Below, in pieces: positions 25,901-30,879 of a stretch of DNA of 30,879 nucleotides (its first letter is position 1; the number at the start of each line of letters is the position of its first letter). Origin of the DNA: Flavipsychrobacter sp964461535 (GTDB lineage: Bacteria > Bacteroidota > Bacteroidia > Chitinophagales > Chitinophagaceae). The notes below the pieces were generated by a model. It was not told where the DNA came from. It did no database searches and worked only from the letters and a program-made list of their open reading frames with translations. The stretch lies in assembly GCA_964461535.1 (NCBI GenBank), contig CAYWUY010000033.1, forward strand, positions 1-30,879, read 5' to 3'. A program made the position numbers and the translations under genes.

Positions 25901-28900
25901 TGGATTGGCAACTTATGTACTTAATGTTGTTGACGGTGGTTTTATAGTGAGTGCATCTCCAACATCAGGTACCTATTGTTCTACAGGTTCTGCTCTAAGC
26001 ATGACTGCTTCAGGTGCTTCAACATATGTTTGGTTACCAACATCTGGTTTAAGTGCTAGTACAGGTGCTACGGTTAGTGCATCACCTACAGTATCTACCA
26101 CTTATACGGTAATAGGTACAACTGGTGGTTGTAGTAATAGTGCAACAGTAGTTGTTACAAATACAACTCCTGATACAATAGCAGGAGCAGTAAGTACTAT
26201 ATGTACGTCAGGACCTTCTGCAACTACTACATGGACAGATGCAACTCCTGGTGGTACATGGTCAAGTAGTGATCCTACTGTAGCTAGTATAAATAGTACA
26301 ACAGGTGTTATAACTGGTAATATTCCTGGTACTGCAACTATTACTTATAATGTAAGTGGTTGTTATGTTACAAGAGTTATTACTGTTAGTGGTACTCCTA
26401 CTTTAACTGCTACACCAACAGTAGCTTCTGCTTGTAGTGGAGTGGGTGTTACCGTTACCGCAAGTGGCGCTTCTACCTACACATGGGCACCATCAACAGG
26501 TCTAAGTGCTACTACAGGTACTTCAGTTGTAGCTAATCCTACTTCTGCTACTACATATACTATTACAGGTACATCTATTTATGGTTGCTCTGCTACTTTA
26601 ACAAAGACTGTTACGTTAGGAGCTGCTATGTATGCTTCAGCTGCTGCTACTAGTTATACAGTTTGTCCGGCAGGTACTACAACGCTAACAGCAACTAGCA
26701 GTGTATCTAGCAGTACTACATATACTGTTGTGCCTACTACATATGGTTTAAGTTCAATGACATCACCTTCGTCTGCATTTACGGGAGATGATTCATACCA
26801 AACTGCTACCATACCATTTACGTTTAATTATTATGGTTCCAACTATACTTCAGTAAATATTTGTACAAACGGATTTATAAACTTTGGCACTGCTTCTAGC
26901 ACGCTGACAGCTTATACTCTTCCGAGTGCATCTGCTCCTTCTGGTGGTGTATTTATAGCTCCCGGAGATCGTTATTTTTCATCTCCTGGTGCCATAACTT
27001 ATTCTACTGAGGGTATTGCTCCATTCCGTCGTTTTGTAGTAAACTTTAGTCAAGGTGCTAACTGTTGTTCTGCTACAGACTTGTGGGGTGGTCAAATAAT
27101 CCTTTATGAAACATCAAATTTTGTAGACGTAATGGTGAATTACTCTAATTTGGGTAATAACTCTACAATCGGTATACAAAATCTAGATGGTTCAGCTGGT
27201 GTTGCTGCTCCAGGCAGAAATTTAGCTACTTATACTATATCTTCTGCTACACATGAAGCTTGGAGATTCTACCCTGTAGGTACAACTGCTACCTATGCAT
27301 GGACTCCTGCAACTGGTATTGCTAGTAGCACTTCTGCTAGTACAGCGGCTTCTGTAACCGGTACTACTGTTTATACTGTTACAGCAAGTAATGCTGCCGG
27401 TTGTTCTGCATCTGCTACTACTACAGTGTACAATTATACTCCGGCTACAGTTACAATAGGACCTTCTACAGTATGTACAGGTACTCCAATGACAGCTAGT
27501 GGTGCGGTTTCATACACTTGGTCTCCTGCTACTGCATTAAGTGCTACCACAGGTGCTACTGTTACGCCAACACCAACTATGGCTACAACATACACGGTAA
27601 CCGGAACTGATGTTAATGGTTGTACAAATACTGCTACTAAATCAATTTCATTCCCTACCGTAAGCGTATCGCCTACAAGTGTTATCTTCTGTAGCGCGGG
27701 TTCACCTGTTGGTTTAACAGCTTCAGGTACTTCTACATCTTATACATGGTCTCCATCTTTAGGCTTATCGTCTACTGCTGGTGCTAGTGTAAATGCTAAT
27801 CCTACGTCTACAACAACATATACAGTTACTGGTACTGATGCATCAGGTTGTACCAATACTGCTACAACTACTGTTACTTATAATGCTACACCTACAATTA
27901 TAAGTGGGTCATCTACTACCTTGTGTTTGCCAGGTTCTATGGCACTTACTACCAATGGTACTGGTGGTGTATGGAGTAGTACAAATACTTCAGCTGCAGT
28001 TATTTCTGCTGATGGCTTGGTTACAGGTGTAGGTGTAGGAACTACAACTATATCTTACTATAATGCTACTTGTGGATTGGCAACTTATGTACTTAATGTT
28101 GTTGACGGTGGTTTTATAGTGAGTGCATCTCCAACATCAGGTACCTATTGTTCTACAGGTTCTGCTCTAAGCATGACTGCTTCAGGTGCTTCAACATATG
28201 TTTGGTTACCAACATCTGGTTTAAGTGCTAGTACTGGTGCTACGGTTAGTGCATCTCCTACAGTATCTACTACTTATACGGTAATAGGTACAACTGGTGG
28301 TTGTAGTAATAGCGCAACAGTAGTTGTTACAAATACCACTCCTGATACAATCGCTGGTGCGGTAAGTATTATCTGTACATCAGGTGCTTCTGCTACTACT
28401 ACATGGACAGATGCTACGCCGGGTGGTACATGGTCTAGTAGTGCACCAACTGTTGCAGAAATAAATCCAACTACAGGTGTAATAACAGGTATGTCTGCCG
28501 GTACTGCAACCATTACGTATAACGTGGGCGGTTGTTATGTCACTCGCTTAATTACAGTAAGTGCTAACCCAACTATGTCGGCCACGCCTGAAACGGCTGC
28601 TGCATGTGGTGCTAGTGTTGTAGTTACAGCAAGTGGTGCTACTACCTATACTTGGGCTCCTTCAACAGGTTTAAGTGCTACAACGGGTGCAACTGTTACT
28701 GCTAATCCTGCTGCTACTACCGCATACTCTATTACCGGTACTAACGCGTTTGGTTGTGCATCTGTTCTGGTAAAAACAGTTACTGTAGGTGCTCCGGTAT
28801 ATGCTTTCAGTACGGCATCTTCTTACACAGTTTGTCCTGCAGGGGTAACTACTTTAACAGCTACTAGTAGTATATCAACTGGTACTACTTACACAGTAGT

Positions 28901-30879
28901 TCCAACAACATATGGCTTAAGTTCTTTGTCTTCACCTTCTACACCGTTTACAGGAGATGATTCATATCAAACAGCTACAATGCCATTTACATTCAATTAT
29001 TATGGTACTAACTATACGTCAGTAAATATTTGTACTAACGGATTTATCAACTTTGGTACTGGTACCGCGGCTCGTTTTGTGTATACCTTACCAAATTCTG
29101 GTGCTGCTGCTGGCGGTGTGTTTATCGCATTGGGTGATCGTTACTTTACAACATCTCCAAGTGCTATTAGATATTCAACTGAGGGTGTTGCTCCATTCCG
29201 TCGTTTTGTGGTTGACTTTACACAAGGTGCTAACTGTTGTTCTGCGGGAGACTTATGGGCTGGTCAGATTATCCTTTATGAAACATCAAACTTTATAGAT
29301 ATAATGGTTAATTATTCTAACCTAGGTAATGCTTCAGTAATAGGTATTCAGAATACTGCCGCTACTGCTGCTGTTTGTCCTGCTGGTAGAAATAATGCCA
29401 CTTATACTATATCTGCTGCTACTCATGAAGCTTGGAGGTTCTTCCCAGTTGGTTCTACAGGTACATATGCATGGTCACCTGCTACAGGTTTAAGTAGTAC
29501 TACAGCGGCTACTCCATCTGCTACTGTGTCAACACCTACTACTTATACACTTACAGCTAGCAACGCTGCCGGTTGTACAGGTACATCGTCTGTAACTATT
29601 AATAACTATACATTACCTACAGTTTCAGTTGCTCCTACAGTTGCATGTAGTGGTACTCCAATGACAGCTAGTGGTGCGGTTTCATATTCATGGACTCCTG
29701 CAACATCTCTATCTGCTACTACTGGCGCTACTGTTACGCCATCACCAACTATGGCTACAACATACACCGTAACTGGTACTGATGCTAATGGCTGTTCTAA
29801 CACTGCAACTAAGCTAGTTAATACACTACCATCTGTAACTGCTTCTGCTTCATCTCCTGCAATATGTTCTGGAGGTACTACTACCTTAACTAGTGCTGGA
29901 GCAGATACTTATACATGGTCGCCATCTACTGGTTTAAGTGCTACAACCGGTGCTTCTGTGGCTTCAACACTTACATTAACTACAACGTATACGGTTGTTG
30001 GTACAGATGCTATAGGTTGTTCTAATACAAATACAATTACTGTTACTTCTAATGATTTACCTCTAGCTTACGCTATTACTGGTGGTAATGGTTGCACTTC
30101 TTCTGGAGTTACTCTTGGTTTAGCAAACTCTCAATCAGGTGTGAACTATCAGTTATATAATGGTGCTGCTACAGTTGGTAGTCCAGTTGCTGGTACCGGA
30201 AGTGCTATTAGTTTTGGCTTACAGTCTGCTGCAGGCACTTATTCTGTAGTAGCTACTAATGCTTCTACTTCTTGTACTTCAAATATGAGTGGTACTTCTG
30301 TAATATCTACATCTCCTATTGCATACAATGTAACTGGTGGAAGCGGTTGTTCTGCTACTGGTATTACAATTGGACTTGCTAATAGTGAAGCGGGCAATAA
30401 CTATCAATTATATCGCGGTGCAGCTCCTGTAGGTGATCCGGTTGCTGGTACTGGTTCATCAATTAGCTTTGGTGCAACTACAACTACAGGTATATATACT
30501 ATAATTGGTACAGGTAGTACTGGTTGTACAACTAATATGATTGGTGCTGATACACTTTATCAAACACCATCATTCTTAGTGGGCGCATCTCCAAATGTTT
30601 GTCGTCCTGCTACTACAGCTAATCTATCTTATTCAGATGTTGTTGGATCTCCTACTACTTATGATTTAACTTGGAACTCTGCTGCTCTAGCCGCTGGATT
30701 TACAAATGCTCCTGGTGTTTCTTTAACTCCATCATTTGTATTAGGACTTGCTGATACTGCAGGCACTTATTCTGGTACTATTGTAGTTAGCAATGCGCAT
30801 TGTTCTAGTACGGCACAACCATTCAGTGTAAACATTTACAACTATCCTGTTGCAAGTGTTACATCGGTTACTGTTCCAT
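19983..30879 (+). CDS. Giant secreted repeat protein (surface adhesin-like), 3' end outside window
   Basis: A single frame of at least 3632 codons runs from the ATG at 19983 off the window end with no stop. I followed the frame through all modules and found no break. Residues 1-20 form a signal peptide (basic MRK, hydrophobic core, cut after VSAQ). The rest is very rich in Thr, Ser, Ala and Gly and poor in charge. Three module types alternate. Ig/PKD-like modules of about 70 aa have a TYTWSP core, TTYTVTGTDANGC and two Cys each. BIG2-like modules are of the form GGTWSSSNTSVATV...GTATITY. The third is a domain of about 185 aa with PFTFNYYG. The arrangement repeats every 724 aa or so from 22371. 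Such proteins in Bacteroidota are usually T9SS substrates with a C-terminal sorting domain, which would lie beyond the window. A role in adhesion, gliding or matrix formation is inferred. It stands alone behind a long AT-rich leader. Confidence 0.93.
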   Translation, partial: MRKVYLLLVMMCLSVVVSAQTTSTYKFLATTGTFSSISGGTALSGGVLSDDGATTSIPIGFTFNFCGTNYTQLSAGSNGWLSLRNTAVAGSAPTVTAAQSRGNTTANATNVGAGMLSWFWDDLNGAGKSGSYLTSGTAPDRVFTIQFNGWVVFGATAACTVQVKLYETSNIIEYIYSSPTTASASATIGISNSSSDYFVLNGSGTNPTISSSTFTTGISTWPGNNQVYRFCPAAVAPTVTVAGAPGCTPATFTASGASTYTWASSTGLSATTGATVTATPTSTTTYTVTGIGANGCPNTATAVANLTPNAITGTATVCEGRTTTLASTTGGGTWSSTNTTVATVTSGGVVNGSTAGTTTISYTLGSCAVIRVVTVNATPTVTATPSAATFCGATLVSPAGSPVAITASGASTYTWSASTGLDATTGATVNASPTSTRTYTVTGTAANGCTATATSIITFNYTTSPITPYIAGDDTLCFPGVAPMVQYGTGGTWSTSDPAIITVDPAGIVYGNAAGTATLTYSNATCGTVTLPIVVSGAGITVSVSPTSGSYCSSGSPLALVASGADTFLWSPSLGLDNPNAASVNASPSATTVYTVYGTNNTSGCRNSTTVTVTNTTPAAITGGSTTICQYSTTTWTNASTPGTWSSSNMSVATVTSGGVVGGAAAGTATITFTNTASGCYVTRVVSVTAVPVLTVTPSGTAAACGGVGVTIAASGASTYTWAPSTGLSATTGASVTANPSSATTYTVTGTASGCSSTATKLVGVGTSVAPYVVSTAYSVCPGASATMTASVAVSATYSVASTTYALSTLTSPSSAFTGDDSYQTATIPFTFNYYGSNYTSVNICTNGFINFGTSSTTLTAYSLPTSSAPAGGVFIAPGDRYFASPGAITYSTEGVAPFRRFVVNFSQGANCCTASDLWAGQIILYETSNLIDIMVNYSNLGNNSTIGIQNIAGSSGVTAPGRNLATYTISAATHEAWRFYPYIAAPTYAWSPATDLSATTGTTSVVTPTATRTYTVTMTDPSTGCSGTASRTITRYTPPTVSIAPSVVCSGTPMTASGASTYSWSPATALTATTGATVTPTPTIATTYTVTGTDANGCTGTATKTISFPSVSVSPTSALFCSAGSPVGLSASGTAVSYSWSPAAGLSASTGASVNASPAASTTYTVTGTDASGCTNTATTEITQNTTPSVITGASTTLCLPGSMLLSTDGTGGSWSSSDDGVATVTSGGLVTGVSSGVVTISYSNPSCGFATYVLNVVDGGFTVSLSPTSGTYCSTGSPLAITASGATSYSWLPSSGLSASTGATVNATPSATTTYTVIGTTGGCSNSAIITVTNTTPAAITGGITSLCTAGATSTTSWTSTTPGGVWSSSNSSVAAVEDFGVGDIAAVAAGTATITYNVSGCYVTRVVTVNATPSLSVSPTTAAACGSSVTLTASGAATYSWAPSTGLSATTGASVSALPSSATTYTITGTSAAGCAATTTKTVTVGTAIYAIASASTYTVCPGGTTTLSSLVSASTGTTYTVVPTTYGLSSMTSPSSAFTGDDSYQTATLPFTFNYYGSNFTSVNICTNGFINFGGATTSLTAYALPSTSAPLGGIFIAPGDRYFASPGAITYSTEGVAPFRRFVVNFNQGANCCSATDLWGGQIILYESTNFVDVMVNYSNLGNNSTIGIQNLDGSAAVTPAGRNLATYTISSATHEAWRFFPVGTASTYAWTPASGIASSASASTSATVAATTTYTLTVASAAGCTATATTTVNTYTLTPITIAPSIVCSGTPMTASGALSYTWSPATALSATTGATVTPTPTLATTYTVTGTDANGCTNTATKTISFPTVNVSPTSVIFCSAGSPVGLTASGTSTSYTWSPSLGLSSTAGASVNANPTSTTTYTVTGTDASGCTNTATTTVTYNATPTIISGSSTTLCLPGSMALTTNGTGGVWSSTNTSAAVISADGLVTGVGVGTTTISYYNATCGLATYVLNVVDGGFIVSASPTSGTYCSTGSALSMTASGASTYVWLPTSGLSASTGATVSASPTVSTTYTVIGTTGGCSNSATVVVTNTTPDTIAGAVSTICTSGPSATTTWTDATPGGTWSSSDPTVASINSTTGVITGNIPGTATITYNVSGCYVTRVITVSGTPTLTATPTVASACSGVGVTVTASGASTYTWAPSTGLSATTGTSVVANPTSATTYTITGTSIYGCSATLTKTVTLGAAMYASAAATSYTVCPAGTTTLTATSSVSSSTTYTVVPTTYGLSSMTSPSSAFTGDDSYQTATIPFTFNYYGSNYTSVNICTNGFINFGTASSTLTAYTLPSASAPSGGVFIAPGDRYFSSPGAITYSTEGIAPFRRFVVNFSQGANCCSATDLWGGQIILYETSNFVDVMVNYSNLGNNSTIGIQNLDGSAGVAAPGRNLATYTISSATHEAWRFYPVGTTATYAWTPATGIASSTSASTAASVTGTTVYTVTASNAAGCSASATTTVYNYTPATVTIGPSTVCTGTPMTASGAVSYTWSPATALSATTGATVTPTPTMATTYTVTGTDVNGCTNTATKSISFPTVSVSPTSVIFCSAGSPVGLTASGTSTSYTWSPSLGLSSTAGASVNANPTSTTTYTVTGTDASGCTNTATTTVTYNATPTIISGSSTTLCLPGSMALTTNGTGGVWSSTNTSAAVISADGLVTGVGVGTTTISYYNATCGLATYVLNVVDGGFIVSASPTSGTYCSTGSALSMTASGASTYVWLPTSGLSASTGATVSASPTVSTTYTVIGTTGGCSNSATVVVTNTTPDTIAGAVSIICTSGASATTTWTDATPGGTWSSSAPTVAEINPTTGVITGMSAGTATITYNVGGCYVTRLITVSANPTMSATPETAAACGASVVVTASGATTYTWAPSTGLSATTGATVTANPAATTAYSITGTNAFGCASVLVKTVTVGAPVYAFSTASSYTVCPAGVTTLTATSSISTGTTYTVVPTTYGLSSLSSPSTPFTGDDSYQTATMPFTFNYYGTNYTSVNICTNGFINFGTGTAARFVYTLPNSGAAAGGVFIALGDRYFTTSPSAIRYSTEGVAPFRRFVVDFTQGANCCSAGDLWAGQIILYETSNFIDIMVNYSNLGNASVIGIQNTAATAAVCPAGRNNATYTISAATHEAWRFFPVGSTGTYAWSPATGLSSTTAATPSATVSTPTTYTLTASNAAGCTGTSSVTINNYTLPTVSVAPTVACSGTPMTASGAVSYSWTPATSLSATTGATVTPSPTMATTYTVTGTDANGCSNTATKLVNTLPSVTASASSPAICSGGTTTLTSAGADTYTWSPSTGLSATTGASVASTLTLTTTYTVVGTDAIGCSNTNTITVTSNDLPLAYAITGGNGCTSSGVTLGLANSQSGVNYQLYNGAATVGSPVAGTGSAISFGLQSAAGTYSVVATNASTSCTSNMSGTSVISTSPIAYNVTGGSGCSATGITIGLANSEAGNNYQLYRGAAPVGDPVAGTGSSISFGATTTTGIYTIIGTGSTGCTTNMIGADTLYQTPSFLVGASPNVCRPATTANLSYSDVVGSPTTYDLTWNSAALAAGFTNAPGVSLTPSFVLGLADTAGTYSGTIVVSNAHCSSTAQPFSVNIYNYPVASVTSVTVP
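20049..22370 (+). repeat. Repeat block R0: divergent N-terminal version of the super-repeat
   Basis: It begins with a distant relative of the PFTFNYYG domain (PIGFTFNFCGTNYTQL, SNGWLSL, VQVKLYETSNIIEYIY, ATIGISNSSSDYF). That domain lacks the Cys-Cys pair and the HEAWRF end. Four Ig-like modules alternating with three BIG2-like modules follow, up to TSVAPYVVSTAYSVCPG. It is missing the extra Ig modules present in the later copies, so it is an ancestral or differently evolved unit. Confidence 0.65.
22371..24545 (+). repeat. Super-repeat R1 (2175 bp, 725 aa)
   Basis: The order is: PFTFNYYG domain (22371-22928), Ig module (TYAWSPATDL), Ig module with VVCSGTPMTASGA, Ig plus BIG2 pair (ALFCSAGSPVGL / TTLCLPGSM), Ig plus BIG2 pair (GTYCSTGSPL / TSLCTAGAT), Ig module (AACGSSVTL) and a linker ending in TYTVCPGGTTTL. 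The same order recurs in R2 and R3. Confidence 0.85.
24546..26717 (+). repeat. Super-repeat R2 (2172 bp, 724 aa)
   Basis: It has the same module order as R1, with the PFTFNYYG domain at 24546-25103. It has many synonymous differences from R1. Its middle part holds a 563-bp block identical to the same position in R3. Confidence 0.87.
25500..26062 (+). repeat. 563-bp exact duplicate, copy A
   Basis: Reading base by base, this stretch equals 27672-28234 with no mismatch (offset 2172, the super-repeat period). It covers an Ig module (VIFCSAGSPVGL), its BIG2 partner and most of the next Ig module (GTYCSTGSALSM). Immediately upstream the copies differ at several bases. Downstream they differ by scattered bases for about 100 bases and then diverge. 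Confidence 0.9.
26718..28886 (+). repeat. Super-repeat R3 (2169 bp, 723 aa)
   Basis: It has the same module order as R1 and R2, with the PFTFNYYG domain at 26718-27275. It contains the second copy of the exact 563-bp block. Confidence 0.87.
27672..28234 (+). repeat. 563-bp exact duplicate, copy B
   Basis: Identical to 25500-26062. The first difference at the right end is a single A-to-T change (26063 versus 28235). Confidence 0.9.
28887..29829 (+). repeat. Partial super-repeat R4
   Basis: It has a PFTFNYYG domain (28887-29447), one Ig module (TYAWSPATGLSS) and the VACSGTPMTASGA Ig module. The series then breaks off where the Ig plus BIG2 pair should begin. The domain is the most divergent of the four (GTAARFVYTLP and TPSAIRYSTEG-like changes). 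Confidence 0.75.
30063..30569 (+). repeat. Two tandem modules of about 85 aa of a different type
   Basis: Copy 1 spans 30063-30317 and copy 2 about 30318-30569. Both share the pattern Y-x-V/I-T-G-G-x-G-C, then GLANSxxGxNYQLYxGAA, PVAGTGSxISFG and GTYSV, ending in a Cys and a TSP/TP. They do not contain the TYTWSP core of the preceding modules, so the architecture changes here. A related but different segment (NVCRPATTANLSY) continues to the window end. Confidence 0.75.

Noticed and set aside
20663..29803. Several antisense ORFs of 65-129 codons inside the giant gene (for example 20663-21052, 22928-23206, 24194-24430, 28274-28513, 29606-29803)
   Set aside because: They have repeated Val/Ala/Pro-rich sequences that are mirror images of the Thr/Ser/Ala codons of the sense repeats. 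They arise from the repeat composition and recur at the repeat period.
19983..30879. Possibility that the short tandem repeats are a CRISPR array or microsatellite
   Set aside because: The repeats are coding, keep frame, and are divergent modules of about 70-185 aa. There are no short identical repeats with unique spacers.
1..30879. tRNA, rRNA, insertion sequences, prophage or defence genes
   Set aside because: No cloverleaf-type TTCGAATCC pattern, transposase motif, terminal inverted repeats with target duplication, or nuclease/helicase defence cluster could be seen by eye.

Overview
The window comes from an AT-rich chromosome of a Bacteroidota bacterium, most likely Chitinophagales/Sphingobacteriales-like. 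The evidence is: paired LytS-type sensor kinases with N-terminal propellers and a Y_Y_Y domain; a LytTR regulator; rbfA followed by a LolE-like permease; genes that almost all lack a Shine-Dalgarno sequence; several matches to the Bacteroidota promoter consensus TTG-N17-23-TAnnTTTG; and a giant secreted repeat protein of the kind usually exported by the type IX secretion system (T9SS). No tRNA, rRNA, CRISPR array, transposase or phage gene was seen.

Region 1 (1-4393) is a signalling operon. It holds the 3' end of one LytS-family sensor kinase, a complete paralogue overlapping it by 4 bases (ATGA), and one LytTR response regulator. Region 2 (4394-7536) has an unusual convergent gap, a solitary mlaE-type lipid ABC permease, a small GlsB/YeaQ-like membrane protein and a soluble double-PAS histidine kinase.

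Region 3 (7684-13529) is a housekeeping stretch on the + strand. rbfA, a LolE/FtsX-like permease and ligA form a likely operon. ppa follows, with its own terminator. fdhD and a small hypothetical gene come next and end in a bidirectional terminator shared with recA. Region 4 (13552-19346) holds recA (-), an outer-membrane beta-barrel gene (-) with a good promoter, lon (+), and an Ldh2-family oxidoreductase (-) whose stop codon lies inside a shared lon/ldh terminator hairpin.

Region 5 (19347-30879) is the striking part. A non-coding, very AT-rich leader of about 640 bp is followed by a single open frame of at least 3632 codons that runs off the window. It encodes a secreted Thr/Ser/Ala/Gly-rich protein with a signal peptide. 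The protein is built from Ig-like modules, BIG2-like modules and a recurring domain of about 185 aa carrying a Cys-Cys pair. These are arranged in super-repeats of about 724 aa (2169-2175 bp). Two neighbouring super-repeats share a 563-bp stretch that is base-for-base identical, although the rest of the repeats have diverged, which suggests recent gene conversion or an assembly artefact. Near the window end the design changes to a different tandem module of about 85 aa. The protein is probably a cell-surface adhesin or matrix protein; the function is inferred.
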